Positions 52,726 through 62,655 are shown, counted from the first letter of the stretch. The stretch: 64,000 bases of DNA from Mesobacterium pallidum (GCF_019966535.1 NZ_JAIMID010000008.1:183293-247292); one strand, 5' to 3'. Numbers and translations are program-made. The notes: generated by a model from the letters alone, not told the origin.

Positions 52726-53799
52726 CTAGCGGGCCGTGTCGGTCAGGACGATGCGTCCGCGCACCCGTCCTTCGCGCAGATCCGTCAGCGCGCCGGTCAC
52801 CTCGTGGCTGGCACGGCAGGTCACCGGGATCGGCGGCAGCGCCCCCGCACGGGCGAGGTCCAGCACCGCGCCCAGCTCGGCCGGGCTGCCGACGTAATTG
52901 CCGATGATCGTCAGGCCCCGCACCGGCAGCGCGCCCAGCGGCAGGCTGATCGCCCCGCCGTAAAGGCCGACCATCACCAGCGTGCCGCCGCGCGCAAGCA
53001 CGGCCAATGCCAGCTCGGCCGTGGCGGGCGCGTTCACGAGGTCGAGCACCGCCTTGATCGGGCCGCCCGCCGCCTGCGCCAGCCGCTCGGCCGCGCCCTC
53101 GGGGCCGGGATCGACCACGGCGCGGGCCCCTGCGGCCAACGCGCCTGCGCGCGCCTGCTCCTGCGGCTCGACCACCACGATGTTGCGATGGCCCCGCGCC
53201 GCCAGGATCGCCAGCGCCGACAGGCCCAGCCCACCCGCCCCGATCATCACCAGCGGCGCCTCGGGGTCCATCGGCAAGAGCTTTGAGATGGCCGAATAGA
53301 CCGTCAGCCCTGCGCAGGCGTATGTTGCCGCCAGCGCCGGGTCGATCCCGTCGATGTCGAAGAGGTAGCGCGCGTCCGGCACCAGCACCTGGTCGGCAAA
53401 GCCGCCGCTGCGCCGCACCCCGATGGTGCGCGGGTTGGCGCAGGCATTGTCCTGCCCGGCCGCGCAATCGGCGCAATCGCCACAGCCAATCCACGGATAG
53501 ACCAGCCGCAGGTCGCCCGGCGCGCATCCCGTTGCGTCGGGGCCCGTCGCGACCACCCGGCCGACGATCTCGTGCCCCAGCGTATAGGGCGTCTCGAGTC
53601 CCAGCGCCGCGACGGGCACCTTGCGCGCGCCCATGTCGATGAAGCCTTCCCAGAAGTGCACGTCCGAATGGCAGACGCCGCAATGGGTCACCTCGAGCAG
53701 CACCTCGCGCCCCTGCGGTGCCTCCCGCGTGACTGCGATCCGCTCGAGCGGGGCGCCCGGGGCCGTCACGGCCCAGCGATATTCCGGCGCCGCGCTCAT
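52726..53799 (-). CDS. Zinc-dependent alcohol dehydrogenase (MDR family)
   Basis: The 357-residue medium-chain dehydrogenase has catalytic zinc ligands in CGVCHSD and GHE, the structural zinc lobe with the C-x2-C-x2-C-x7-C pattern (CGDCADCAAGQDNAC), and a Rossmann motif (IGAGGLGLSALAIL) followed by VVVEP, favouring NAD. The start at 53799 overlaps the amidohydrolase stop by four bases; upstream in-frame codons are unlikely. It should oxidise or reduce an alcohol/aldehyde in the third TRAP pathway. Confidence 0.91.
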   Translation of the reverse strand: MSAAPEYRWAVTAPGAPLERIAVTREAPQGREVLLEVTHCGVCHSDVHFWEGFIDMGARKVPVAALGLETPYTLGHEIVGRVVATGPDATGCAPGDLRLVYPWIGCGDCADCAAGQDNACANPRTIGVRRSGGFADQVLVPDARYLFDIDGIDPALAATYACAGLTVYSAISKLLPMDPEAPLVMIGAGGLGLSALAILAARGHRNIVVVEPQEQARAGALAAGARAVVDPGPEGAAERLAQAAGGPIKAVLDLVNAPATAELALAVLARGGTLVMVGLYGGAISLPLGALPVRGLTIIGNYVGSPAELGAVLDLARAGALPPIPVTCRASHEVTGALTDLREGRVRGRIVLTDTAR

Positions 53800-54842
53800 A
53801 GCTTGAAGACCCGGGCGGCATTCCCTTCGAAGAACGCGGCCATCCCGGCCGCATCCAGCCCCAGCCCGTCCTCGAGCAGCGCGATTTCCTGCGGTTCGAA
53901 CTGCCAAGGGTAGTCCATAGCGTACATCATCCGCTCGGGCCCGATGACCTTACGGATGTAGTTGATGGGGTCCGGGTCGGCGACACCGCTGTTGGTGTAG
54001 AGGAAGTTCTCGCGCAGGTAATCCTTGGCCTCGCGCTTCAGCGGCGCGACATCCGGGTAGCGCCCGGTCTTCGAGATATGCCCGTGCATGTAGCTGATGC
54101 GGTAGAGCCAGTAGGGCAGCGCCTCGCCGCAATGGCCAAGGATGATCTGCAGCTTGGGAAAGTGGTCAAAGAGGCCCGCCACCACCAGACGCAGCGCATG
54201 CAGGCCGGTGTCGCAGGCAAAGCCGTAGACCGCCGCATCGAGCCCGCGCTTGAGGAAGGGCTGCACCATGTCCTTGGGCAGGCAGTTCGGGTGCAGGTAG
54301 ATCGGCACGTCCAGCGCCTCGGCCGCCTCGAACACCTCCCAGTATTGCGGATCGTCCAGGTAGGTGCCGTTGACATGACCGTTGAGGATGCCGCCCTTGA
54401 GCCCCAGCTTGGTCACGCCCCGCTCAAGCTCGCGCGCGGCGGGGCCGGGGTCGAGCGGCGAGAAGGCGGCGAGCCCGGCAAAGCGGTCCGGGTGGCGGGC
54501 CACGCCTTCGGCCAGCTCGTCGTTGAAGCGGACGGCCAGCGCCGAGCCCTCGATGGGATCGAACAGCTGCACGCCCGGCGCGGTCAGCGCGAGGATCTGC
54601 ATGTCGATGCCCGACCGGTCCATGTCGGCGATGCGTTCCTCGCCCAGCGACTGGATGCGGCTGGCCAGCGCCTTGGCGCGCGGCGCCTCGCTGGCGAAAA
54701 AGCCGTAGAGGCTGTGAAAGCCGGGCTCGTCGATGGTCTTTTCCTCCAGCTCCTTGCGGAACAGGCGGAACAGCTCGGGCGGGCACCAAGCCTCTTCGGT
54801 CGCGATCCGGCGATAGCCGCGCGTCGGGGTGTGATCGGTCAC
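53796..54842 (-). CDS. Amidohydrolase-2 family protein, decarboxylase-like
   Basis: The 348-residue TIM-barrel protein resembles the gamma-resorcylate/5-carboxyvanillate decarboxylase branch of amidohydrolase-2. It has a Glu-containing start motif (IATEEAW) instead of HxH, His in YLHPN, His and Glu in LGHCGEALPYW and Asp in AMDYPW, which are the usual metal and catalytic positions. The GTG at 54842 has GGAGGAG six bases upstream; an earlier GTG at 54857 overlaps that site. It is the first gene of the minus-strand operon, divergent from lysR. Nonoxidative decarboxylation of an aromatic acid is inferred. Confidence 0.87.
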   Translation of the reverse strand: MTDHTPTRGYRRIATEEAWCPPELFRLFRKELEEKTIDEPGFHSLYGFFASEAPRAKALASRIQSLGEERIADMDRSGIDMQILALTAPGVQLFDPIEGSALAVRFNDELAEGVARHPDRFAGLAAFSPLDPGPAARELERGVTKLGLKGGILNGHVNGTYLDDPQYWEVFEAAEALDVPIYLHPNCLPKDMVQPFLKRGLDAAVYGFACDTGLHALRLVVAGLFDHFPKLQIILGHCGEALPYWLYRISYMHGHISKTGRYPDVAPLKREAKDYLRENFLYTNSGVADPDPINYIRKVIGPERMMYAMDYPWQFEPQEIALLEDGLGLDAAGMAAFFEGNAARVFKL

Positions 54843-54888
54843 TGAATTCTCCTCCACTTGCGGGCAGGGTAGAGGAGAGATTCAGATT

Positions 54889-54921
54889 GCAAAAACGAAA
54901 GTTTTTGCTGGTTTCATGAAG
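54889..54921. promoter_or_regulatory. Palindromes in the amidohydrolase/lysR divergent promoter
   Basis: A perfect 8-bp inverted repeat, GCAAAAAC (54889-54896) and GTTTTTGC (54901-54908), with a 4-base centre lies between the divergent genes. A second palindrome, TTCATGAA (54914-54921), follows, with TTTATGAA repeated 12 bases later. These suit autoregulation and activation by the adjacent LysR protein. Confidence 0.55.
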
Positions 54922-54939
54922 TTGCTTTATGAAAGCCCC

Positions 54940-55848
54940 ATGTCGATCCAGCACCTCACCCTCAAGCAATTGCGCGCCCTCTCGGCGGTCTACCGCACCG
55001 GCAAGCTGACCGATGCGGCGGGTGAGCTGCATGTCACGCAATCGGCGGTCAGCGTGTTGATCAAGCAGGTGGAATCGGCGCTCGACGTGCGCCTCTTCGA
55101 CCGCACCACGCGGCGGCTGGAACCCACCGTGGCCTGCGAGAACGCCATCGGCACGGTCGAACGGATCCTCGACGACGTCCGCCTGCTGGACCATTCGGTG
55201 CGCGACATGCGCGACCTCAAGCGCGGCACGGTCCGGCTGACGGCGACCCCTGCGACCGGCATGGCGTTCCTGCCCGAGGTGGTGCGCCGGTTCCGCGCCG
55301 CCTTTCCCGCGATCCGGCTGGTGATCGACGATTGCGCGCCGAACCAGTTCCTGACCAACATCGCCGAGGAAAAGGTCGAATTCGGCCTGGGCGTCGCGCC
55401 CGAGGATCCCGGCCAGTTCGACTCCGTGTCGATCACCAGCGACCAGCTGTGCTGCGTCCTGCCCAAGGATCACGCCCTGGCCGGGCGCGACAGCCTGCGT
55501 TGGTCCGACATCGCGGGCGAGCCGCTGATCCTGTCGCGCCGCGATTACGGCGTGCGCGACCTTGTCGACCGGGTGCTGCAACAGGAAACCGGGCAGGCCG
55601 CGAGCGTGGCGGCCGAAGTGGGATTTCTCAGTTCGGCCACCTGGATGGCGACCAGCGGGATCGGGGTGTGCATATTGCCCGAACGGCTGGCCCGGCTTTA
55701 TTTCGATGCCACCCTGTCGGTCGTGCCCCTGACCGCGCCGCGCGTCATGCGGCCGATGTCGCTGGTGACCAAGGCGGGCCGGTCCCTGACCCCGGCCTCC
55801 CAGCGCTTTGTCGAGGTGCTGCAGGGCGTGTTCGACGCACCAGGCTGA
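54940..55848 (+). CDS. LysR-family regulator (third TRAP operon)
   Basis: The 302-residue regulator has the helix-turn-helix LTLKQLRALSAVYRTGKLTD with LHVTQSAVSVLIKQVE, and a LysR substrate-binding domain (TATPATGMAFLPEVVRRFRA). The ATG at 54940 places the helix-turn-helix at the usual distance; the ATG at 54916 lies within a palindrome and is less likely. It is not closely related to the LysR pair of loci 1 and 2. It is predicted to control the divergent amidohydrolase-ADH-TRAP operon. Confidence 0.88.
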   Translation: MSIQHLTLKQLRALSAVYRTGKLTDAAGELHVTQSAVSVLIKQVESALDVRLFDRTTRRLEPTVACENAIGTVERILDDVRLLDHSVRDMRDLKRGTVRLTATPATGMAFLPEVVRRFRAAFPAIRLVIDDCAPNQFLTNIAEEKVEFGLGVAPEDPGQFDSVSITSDQLCCVLPKDHALAGRDSLRWSDIAGEPLILSRRDYGVRDLVDRVLQQETGQAASVAAEVGFLSSATWMATSGIGVCILPERLARLYFDATLSVVPLTAPRVMRPMSLVTKAGRSLTPASQRFVEVLQGVFDAPG

Positions 55849-55927
55849 GGCCCGCTCAGCCGTCCTGCCCCGCCTGGTCGTCCGGTTCGGCCGTCTCTCG
55901 TGGGGCCTGCTCCAGATTCTGCACCGG

Positions 55928-56254
55928 CTTTGGCGCGCAGTGGATCAAGAAGGGCTCGTCCCGGAAGGTCGCGTACATAGCCACCGAAACACCAAGGCAG
56001 CGATGCGTTCGATGCGGAAACTGCTGCGGCAGAATGGCGTGCCACGCGTCATCGTCACCGACAGGTTGAGATCATATGGCGCCGCGAAAGGCAGGATAAT
56101 GCCCGGCGTCGAGCACCGAACGCACAAAGGTCTGAACAACCGTGCCGAAACCTCTCGCCTCGCTACACGGCGGCGAGAGCGCAGGATGAAGCGGTTCAAA
56201 TCGCCGGGGCAGGTGCATTGCCTTGTCTGGGTGCACGACCCGAATCAACAACCT
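55928..56254 (+). pseudogene. IS6-family transposase fragment (plus strand)
   Basis: The translated segment LWRAVDQEGL, NTKAAMRSMRKLLR, PRVIVTDRLRSYGAAK and KGLNNRAETSR is the C-terminal two thirds of an IS6-family DDE transposase. It keeps the second Asp (VTD) and the Glu (NRAE). The N-terminal DNA-binding region and first catalytic Asp are missing, and the frame continues into unrelated sequence, so it is nonfunctional. Confidence 0.8.
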
Positions 56255-56601
56255 GCCTCATCTCGGGCGCCGCGAAAGGCCATCATCCGAATTTCGCCAG
56301 ATGCCTTCGGTCGCCAACGAGATCTGGCGCGAAATCGCTGCGTTGACAGCTGCCCAAAGCCAGGATATCTCGCGATTTCCGGGCCCGACGTTTCAAGCTT
56401 ACGGTACCCCCGGTCGTGCTCGCGCGCCGCTGTGGTCAACATGTCGAATCCCTGCGCGTGGCAAAGGATCTTGCCCGTAAGAGGCGCCTTTTCGAGTTTT
56501 CGGATCGACGGACCGCCCGGTGGCATGGGCGACCGCACATCGCCGAGCGGCCTTGTTGGGTTCTTCTTGCCGGCCGACCAGAGTGGGACTGATCGTCAAC
56601 C
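56255..56601. other. Non-coding spacer between two IS6 fragments
   Basis: No supported gene was found in about 350 bases. The region lies between two transposase fragments in opposite orientation and is probably rearranged debris. Confidence 0.4.
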
Positions 56602-56904
56602 TCAAGCGGCCATCCTGGGGGCAGACTCGGTCGAAAGCTCAAAGGCATCGGCTTGTGCGTGGTGATCGGAATGGGCTGAAAGACGGTGGCGTTCGGGGCG
56701 GAACAGGGGAGCGGTTCGATCGGGAACCGACAAGACCCTTTGCGCTTGGCCCGGCAACTTTAAGCGCCCCATTGTCTTTTCTCGCCGTCGTGTATGTCTG
56801 TGCGAAGCCTCGGCGCGATTGGTCAACCCTTTATGGTGGCGATGCTCAATCCCCGGGGCCAGTGCTGCCTTTGCCACACCGGGGAAACGCAGCTTGTCGG
56901 TCAC
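56602..56904 (-). pseudogene. IS6-family transposase C-terminal fragment (minus strand)
   Basis: The frame encodes VTDKLRFPGVAKAALAPG, HKGLTNRAEASHRHTRRREK and a C-terminus ending ADAFEL..., the last 100 residues of an IS6-family transposase with its own stop. It differs from the fragment at 55928 (AKAALAPG against AKGRIMPG), so two distinct IS6 elements decayed here. No terminal repeats were recognised. Confidence 0.8.
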
Positions 56905-57377
56905 GATTGTTCATGGTCGGCCTCAAACCTTGCCCAATGTCCTGAAATGCGCGCCACCCGGTTCCGGACAGGTTCGTCGGAAACCGCGATCCCGCGAGAG
57001 GCCGGGAGATCGTCAAGGTCACGCAAACCGAGGGCATGGATACGTCCGGACTGCCCAGCCAATGACGCAAAGCGGGAAACGAAATCCTTGAAGGTGAGAC
57101 AGATCAGACAGAGTCGACATGGCAGCACGCTGCAACGGCGAGTCGGCTTCAACACCATGACAATGCCCCTTGGAACAGTGCGCCCAACCGCCGGGTCATC
57201 CGCCGGGGACCGATGATCCGCCGCCCCTCACCCAGTGTTAGCGCCTGTCATCGACATATGACCCGCACGTCAACTTGCCCTAGCGTCACGCGTGCCGTAG
57301 ACGACCGTCAGCCGTCGCCCTCCGCGCACGGTCGCGCCTTCTCCGGCGGCCCGAAACGACCTGAGGATGACACGCCC
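56905..57377. other. Spacer and probable nadA leader
   Basis: About 470 bases without a supported gene, between IS debris and nadA. The right part must hold the nad promoter. A weak inverted pair, GTCAT (57247-57251) and ATGAC (57258-57262), is the only local symmetry noted; I do not assign it. Confidence 0.4.
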
Positions 57378-58427
57378 TTGCTCGACCAGATCGCGCTGCG
57401 CGCCGAACTCGCCGATCACTACGATCTCTCGCCCTCCATCGATATCGCCGAAGCCAATGCCGGGCTCTATGCCAGGATGGAACGCGTTGTCTCGCCGCCC
57501 GACTGGACGATCCATGCGCCCTATGTCGCCGCGATCAACCGGCTGAAGAAAGAGCGCAACGCGGTCATCCTTGCGCACAACTACATGACGCCCGAGATCT
57601 ACCACGGCATCGCGGACGTCGTGGGCGACAGCCTCCAACTCGCCATCGAGGCGACAAAGGTGGAGGCCGAGGTCATCGTGCAATGCGGCGTCCATTTCAT
57701 GGCCGAGACCGCCAAGATCCTGAACCCCGCGAAGACCGTGCTGATCCCGGACATGGAGGCCGGCTGCTCGCTGGCCGAGAGTATCACGCCCGAGGGTATC
57801 GCCCAGATGCGGGCCCGCTACCCGGGCGCACCGGTGGTGACCTACGTGAACACGTCGGCCGAAGTGAAGGCCGCATCGGATATCTGCTGCACCTCTTCGA
57901 ACGCGGCGCAGATCGTCGCGGCGCAGGAGAGCGACACGGTCATCATGACCCCGGACAAGTACCTTGCCCAGAACGTCGCCCGGCAGGTCCCGCACAAGCG
58001 GATCGTCTGGTGGGACGGCGCCTGCATCGTGCACGAGCGTTTCACGGCGCAGGACCTGCGCGAGTTCCGGGACTGGAACCCCGGCACGCGGATCATCGTG
58101 CATCCCGAATGCCCGCCCGAGGTGGTGGCCGAGGCCGATTATACCGGCTCCACCAGCGGCATCATCGCCTACGTGGACCGTGAGCGGCCTGAGAAGGCGA
58201 TGCTGGTCACCGAGTGCTCGATGGCCTCCAACATCTCGGATGCGCTGCCGGAGGTGGAGTTCGTCGGCCCCTGCAACATGTGCCCCTTCATGAAGAAGAT
58301 CACGCTCGAAAAGGTGCTGTGGTCGCTGCATTCGATGCAGGGCGCGGTCGAGGTGGATCCCGCCATCGCCGCCCCGGCCCGGGTCGCGGTGGAGCGGATG
58401 ATCGCCCTGTCGCAACGGTCCGCCTGA
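57378..58427 (+). CDS. nadA: Quinolinate synthase
   Basis: NadA condenses iminoaspartate (from NadB) with dihydroxyacetone phosphate to quinolinate. Three cluster cysteines are visible in VQCGVHFMAETAK, SDICCTSSNA and GPCNMCPFMKK, with AHNYMTPEIYH and GDSLQLA near the N-terminus. The TTG at 57378 is chosen because LLDQIALRAELADHYDLSPS then begins where homologs begin and GAGG lies upstream. The frame is open back to 57213 but those 55 residues look noncoding. The resulting 349 residues is a normal length. It starts the nadA-B-C operon. Confidence 0.92.
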   Translation: MLDQIALRAELADHYDLSPSIDIAEANAGLYARMERVVSPPDWTIHAPYVAAINRLKKERNAVILAHNYMTPEIYHGIADVVGDSLQLAIEATKVEAEVIVQCGVHFMAETAKILNPAKTVLIPDMEAGCSLAESITPEGIAQMRARYPGAPVVTYVNTSAEVKAASDICCTSSNAAQIVAAQESDTVIMTPDKYLAQNVARQVPHKRIVWWDGACIVHERFTAQDLREFRDWNPGTRIIVHPECPPEVVAEADYTGSTSGIIAYVDRERPEKAMLVTECSMASNISDALPEVEFVGPCNMCPFMKKITLEKVLWSLHSMQGAVEVDPAIAAPARVAVERMIALSQRSA

Positions 58428-58431
58428 GCCG

Positions 58432-59994
58432 ATGCAGCGGATCGACACCTCCCGCGTCGTCATCGTCGGCGCGGGCCTCGGGGCGCTCTACGCCGCACTG
58501 AAGCTGGCGCCAAGGCCAGTGCTGGTGATCTCGCCGGAGCGGCTAGGTCAGGGCGCAAGCTCGGGCTGGGCGCAGGGCGGGGTCGCCGCCGCGATGGACC
58601 CGGCAGACAGCGCGGCGGCCCATGCGCGGGATACCCTGCTGGCCGGAGCCGGCATTGTCGACGCGGAGGTGGCCCGCCGCGTCACCGAGGAGGCGCGCGC
58701 CCATATCCTCGACCTTACCGTCCTTGGCACACCCTTCGATCGCAGTGATACCGGCAGCTACGTCATGTCGCGCGAGGCTGCGCATTCTTGTGCCCGGGTG
58801 GTGCGCATCCGGGGCGACCAGGCCGGGGCCGGGATCATGCGGGCACTGATCGCGCAGCTTCGCGAGACGCCCTCTATCCAGGTGCTCGAAGGCGTCATGG
58901 CCACCGGGCTGCGGGTCGAGGCGGGACAGGTCTGCGGCGTCGAGATTGCGCGTTGCGACGGCGGCCTCACAGCATCCTGCTTGCTCCGCGCGCCGGCCGT
59001 GCTGCTGGCCGGCGGCGGCTCTGGCGGGCTCTACGCGATGACCACCAACCCGCCACGTATCCGCGGAGAGGTCATCGGCATGGCCGCCCGTGCCGGCGCG
59101 GTCATCGCGGATGCCGAGTTCGTCCAGTTCCACCCGACCGCCATCGCCTGCGGCCGCGATCCCGCCCCGCTCGCCACCGAGGCGCTGCGCGGAGAGGGCG
59201 CGATCCTCGTCAACCGCCATGGCGAACGATTCTTGTCGGCCGTCCACCCCGATGCCGAACTTGCCCCGCGCGACATCGTGGCCCGGGCGATCTACGCCCA
59301 GAGCCAGGCCGGGAACGCCCCGGCCCTCGATACCCGCGCGGCCCTCGGGCCCCGGCTGCTGGCGGATTTCCCCACCGTGGCCGCCGCCTGCCGCACCGCC
59401 GGGCTGGACCCGCTGCGCGATCCGATCCCGGTCGCCGCCGCCGCGCATTACCACATGGGCGGGATCGCCACCGACGCCGACGGCGCCACCTCGCTGCCCG
59501 GCCTCTGGGCCTGCGGCGAGGCCGCCTCGAGCGGCTTGCACGGCGCCAACCGGCTGGCCTCCAACGGTCTGCTCGAGGCGCTGGTCTATGCCAGCCGCGC
59601 GGCCCGCCACATCGGCGCCGCGCTCGGCTCACCGTCCGGCGCCGCGCCGCAGGTCACGGTTCCGGACCTCCCGCCGGCCCCTCTGCCCAACCCCGCGCTG
59701 GTCACCCGCCTGCGTCATGCGATGACCGACGGCGTCGGCGTCGTCCGGGACGCTGCAGGCCTGACCACGGCCCTGGCCGAGATCGCCGCGATAGAAGCGG
59801 CGGCCCAGGGCTCGGCCCCGATTCTCAACATGACCGCCACCGCGATGCTCATCGCCACGGCCGCCCTCCGCCGAGAGGAGAGCCGGGGCGCGCATTTTCG
59901 CGCGGACTTCCCGGCATCGTCCGGCCCCACGGGCGACCGCTCTTTCCTCACCCTCGCCGAGGCCCTCCGTCCAATCGCATTGGAGACCACATGA
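58432..59994 (+). CDS. nadB: L-aspartate oxidase
   Basis: The 520-residue flavoenzyme oxidises L-aspartate to iminoaspartate. Motifs are VVIVGAGLGALYAALKL (FAD), SGWAQGGVAAAM, SREAAHSCARVVRI (the arginine and histidine region binding substrate), FVQFHPTAI and the C-terminal CGEAASSGLHGANRLASNGL. It starts four bases after nadA and overlaps nadC by four bases. The C-terminal helical domain is shorter than in E. coli NadB. Confidence 0.94.
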   Translation: MQRIDTSRVVIVGAGLGALYAALKLAPRPVLVISPERLGQGASSGWAQGGVAAAMDPADSAAAHARDTLLAGAGIVDAEVARRVTEEARAHILDLTVLGTPFDRSDTGSYVMSREAAHSCARVVRIRGDQAGAGIMRALIAQLRETPSIQVLEGVMATGLRVEAGQVCGVEIARCDGGLTASCLLRAPAVLLAGGGSGGLYAMTTNPPRIRGEVIGMAARAGAVIADAEFVQFHPTAIACGRDPAPLATEALRGEGAILVNRHGERFLSAVHPDAELAPRDIVARAIYAQSQAGNAPALDTRAALGPRLLADFPTVAAACRTAGLDPLRDPIPVAAAAHYHMGGIATDADGATSLPGLWACGEAASSGLHGANRLASNGLLEALVYASRAARHIGAALGSPSGAAPQVTVPDLPPAPLPNPALVTRLRHAMTDGVGVVRDAAGLTTALAEIAAIEAAAQGSAPILNMTATAMLIATAALRREESRGAHFRADFPASSGPTGDRSFLTLAEALRPIALETT

Positions 59995-60836
59995 CCGCGC
60001 CCCTGCCCGACCTGATCCTCGAACCGCTGGTCCGTGCCGCCCTGATGGAAGACCTCGGCGCCTATGGCGACATCACCACCCGGACGGTGATCCCCTCCGG
60101 CACCCGGTACACTGCCCGCCTCCACGCCCGCGAGGCCGGGATCGCCTCGGGGCTCCAGGTCGCCGCGCTTGCCTTCCGACTTGTCGATCCCGGGCTCACC
60201 GTGACCCCGCACAGGGCGGATGGCGAGGCCATGGCCCCCGGCGACCTGCTGATGGAGATCGAGGGCCCTGCCGCCGCGATCCTCTCGGCCGAACGGGTGG
60301 CCCTGAATTTCGCCGGCCGCCTCAGCGGCATCGCGACCCAGACCCACGCCTTCGTCGCCGAGACCGCGGGCACCAAGGCGCGCATCACCTGCACGCGCAA
60401 GACCACGCCCGGCCTGCGCATCGTCGAGAAGATGGCGGTGCTGCACGGCGGCGGGTTCAACCACCGCCTGTCCCTTTCGGACGCCATCCTGATCAAGGAC
60501 AACCACATCGCCGCCGCCGGGGGCATCCGCCCGGTGCTGCGCGCAGTCAAGGCGCGGGCCTCGCACATGGTCCGGACCGAGATCGAGGTCGACCGTCTCG
60601 ACCAGCTCGCCGAGGTGCTTGACGAAGGCGGTGCGGATGTCGTCCTGCTGGACAACATGGACACCCCTACCCTGCGCGAGGCGGTGCGGATGACCGCCGG
60701 GCGGCTGGTGCTTGAAGCCTCGGGCACCATGCGCCTCGGGCGCATCGCCGAGGTCGCGGCGACCGGGGTGGATTACATCTCGGCCGGGGCGCTGACCCAT
60801 TCCGCCCGCACGCTCGACCTCGGGCTCGATTTCTGA
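59991..60836 (+). CDS. nadC: Nicotinate-nucleotide diphosphorylase (carboxylating)
   Basis: NadC converts quinolinate and PRPP to nicotinate mononucleotide. The 281-residue protein shows [49 protein letters not shown] (the RKT substrate loop) and [22 protein letters not shown], all conserved in the family, plus [23 protein letters not shown]. Its ATG overlaps the nadB stop by four bases. It completes the de novo NAD block. Confidence 0.95.
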   Translation: MTAPLPDLILEPLVRAALMEDLGAYGDITTRTVIPSGTRYTARLHAREAGIASGLQVAALAFRLVDPGLTVTPHRADGEAMAPGDLLMEIEGPAAAILSAERVALNFAGRLSGIATQTHAFVAETAGTKARITCTRKTTPGLRIVEKMAVLHGGGFNHRLSLSDAILIKDNHIAAAGGIRPVLRAVKARASHMVRTEIEVDRLDQLAEVLDEGGADVVLLDNMDTPTLREAVRMTAGRLVLEASGTMRLGRIAEVAATGVDYISAGALTHSARTLDLGLDF

Positions 60837-60942
60837 ACCGGCAAGCGGCCGCCCATTTCCGCGCAACAATATTACGCCGCGCTTGCAAAAGGCGCCGGGA
60901 CCCCGTATCGCCCTTCCCCAACGTCAAGACGAAGGACCGGAG

Positions 60943-61767
60943 ATGAGCCAATCCGCCCCCCACAAGGCCCTGACGGCCAGTGACATCCGTGCCCGCAAGG
61001 GCGGGGACCCGCTGGTCTGCCTGACCGCCTATACCACCCCCGTTGCCCGGATCGCGGATGCCGAATGCGACGTCGTCCTCGTGGGCGACAGCGTGGGCAT
61101 GGTGCTGCATGGCCTGCCGTCCACCCTGCCGGTCACGCTCGACATGATGATCCTGCATGGCCAGGCGGTGGCGCGCGGCCTCGACCGCGCGCTCATGGTC
61201 GTGGACATGCCCTTCGGCAGCTACGAGGAAAGCCCGGCCCAGGCGATGCGAAACGCGGTCCGGATCATGGCCGAGACCGGCGCCGGGGCGGTCAAGCTCG
61301 AGGGCGGCACCCACATGGCCGGGACGATCCGTTTCCTCTCTGACCGGGGCATCCCGGTCATGGCCCATATCGGGCTGACCCCGCAGGCGGTGAACGCGAT
61401 TGGCGGCTACCGGGTGCAGGGCAAGGGCGAAGATGCGTCACGTATCCTGGAGGACGCCCGCGCGGTGGCCGAAGCCGGCGCCTTTTCGGTGGTGCTTGAG
61501 AAGGTCCCCGCCGCCCTGGCCGACCGGATCACCGCCGACCTTTCGATTCCCACCATCGGCATCGGCGCCTCGGCCGGATGCGACGGGCAGATCCTGGTGA
61601 TCGACGACATGCTTGGCCTGTTCGACGATTTCAGACCGAAGTTCGTGAAGCGGTACGCCCAGCTTGCCCGCGACGCCCGCGACGCCGTTCGCGCTTATGC
61701 CGTCGAGGTCCGCGCCCGCGACTTTCCCGCCCCGGCGCATGTCTTCGCCGATGAAGGAGCAGACTGA
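60943..61767 (+). CDS. panB: 3-methyl-2-oxobutanoate hydroxymethyltransferase
   Basis: PanB makes ketopantoate from 2-oxoisovalerate and methylene-tetrahydrofolate. The 274-residue protein has [26 protein letters not shown] with metal-binding Asp, [17 protein letters not shown] and [13 protein letters not shown]. The ATG at 60943 follows AAGGA at six bases; the frame is open 20 codons upstream but those are not conserved. A 106-base gap after nadC may hold its own promoter. The stop directly abuts the panC start. Confidence 0.95.
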   Translation: MSQSAPHKALTASDIRARKGGDPLVCLTAYTTPVARIADAECDVVLVGDSVGMVLHGLPSTLPVTLDMMILHGQAVARGLDRALMVVDMPFGSYEESPAQAMRNAVRIMAETGAGAVKLEGGTHMAGTIRFLSDRGIPVMAHIGLTPQAVNAIGGYRVQGKGEDASRILEDARAVAEAGAFSVVLEKVPAALADRITADLSIPTIGIGASAGCDGQILVIDDMLGLFDDFRPKFVKRYAQLARDARDAVRAYAVEVRARDFPAPAHVFADEGAD

Positions 61768-62655
61768 ATGCAGATCATCCGCCGCAAGGCCGCCCTTCGC
61801 GCCTTCACCCAGGCCTGGCGCCGCGCCGGCGGGACCATCGGCGTCGTCCCCACCATGGGCGCGCTTCACGCCGGACACCTGAGCCTTGTCGAGGCTGCCC
61901 GGGCCGGGACCGACCACGTTATCGTGACGCTCTTCGTGAACCCCCGGCAGTTCAACAACCCCGAGGACCTCGCGAAGTACCCCCGCACCGAGGAAAGCGA
62001 CGCCGAGAAACTCGCCCCGTTCGGCGTCGACGTGCTTTACATTCCCGAGCCGGAAGAGATCTATCCCGGCGGTTTCGCCACCAACGTCTCGGTGTCCGGC
62101 GTCAGCGACGGCCTCTGCGGTGCCACGCGGCCCGGCCATTTCGACGGGGTCGCCACGGTGGTCACCAAACTCCTGCTCCAGACTGATGCCGACCGGGCGT
62201 TCTTTGGCGAAAAGGACTACCAGCAACTTCAGGTGGTCAAGCGACTGGCGACCGACCTCGACCTGAAAACCGAGATCGTCGGTTGCCCGACCGTCCGCGA
62301 AGGCGACGGTCTCGCAATGTCCTCGCGTAACCTGCGGCTGGGGATCGGGCCGCGCGAGACCGCGCCGGTGATTGCGCGGGTGCTAACAGGCGCCGCCGAC
62401 ATCATCGCTCGCGGTGGCAACGTCCTGAAGGCCCTCGACACCGCCAGTGAGGCCCTGCTCGCCGCCGGGTTCGACAGCATCGACTACCTCGAACTGCGCA
62501 GCGACCCCGACCTTCAGCTCATGACAAAGGCCGACCGCCCCGCACGCCTGTTCCTGGCCGCCTGGCTCGACGGCGTCCGCCTGATCGACAATCTCCCGGT
62601 TTCGGCACCTCGAAAGGTCGAGACTTCGGAGGATCAGCCGCTCGAATCTGCCTGA
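61768..62655 (+). CDS. panC: Pantothenate synthetase
   Basis: PanC joins pantoate and beta-alanine using ATP. The 295-residue protein has the nucleotide-binding signature [68 protein letters not shown] and [13 protein letters not shown]. It starts immediately after the panB stop. The C-terminal 15 residues ([17 protein letters not shown]) extend slightly past the usual end. Pantothenate synthesis is complete here except panD/panE. Confidence 0.95.
   Translation: MQIIRRKAALRAFTQAWRRAGGTIGVVPTMGALHAGHLSLVEAARAGTDHVIVTLFVNPRQFNNPEDLAKYPRTEESDAEKLAPFGVDVLYIPEPEEIYPGGFATNVSVSGVSDGLCGATRPGHFDGVATVVTKLLLQTDADRAFFGEKDYQQLQVVKRLATDLDLKTEIVGCPTVREGDGLAMSSRNLRLGIGPRETAPVIARVLTGAADIIARGGNVLKALDTASEALLAAGFDSIDYLELRSDPDLQLMTKADRPARLFLAAWLDGVRLIDNLPVSAPRKVETSEDQPLESA

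Noticed and set aside
50224..53286. Very long plus-strand frame of about 1020 codons over the third TRAP operon
   Set aside because: It is antisense to three recognisable genes and shows the composition of a shadow frame.
55849..57212. Intact insertion sequence
   Set aside because: Only C-terminal transposase fragments remain, with no terminal inverted repeats or full frame seen.
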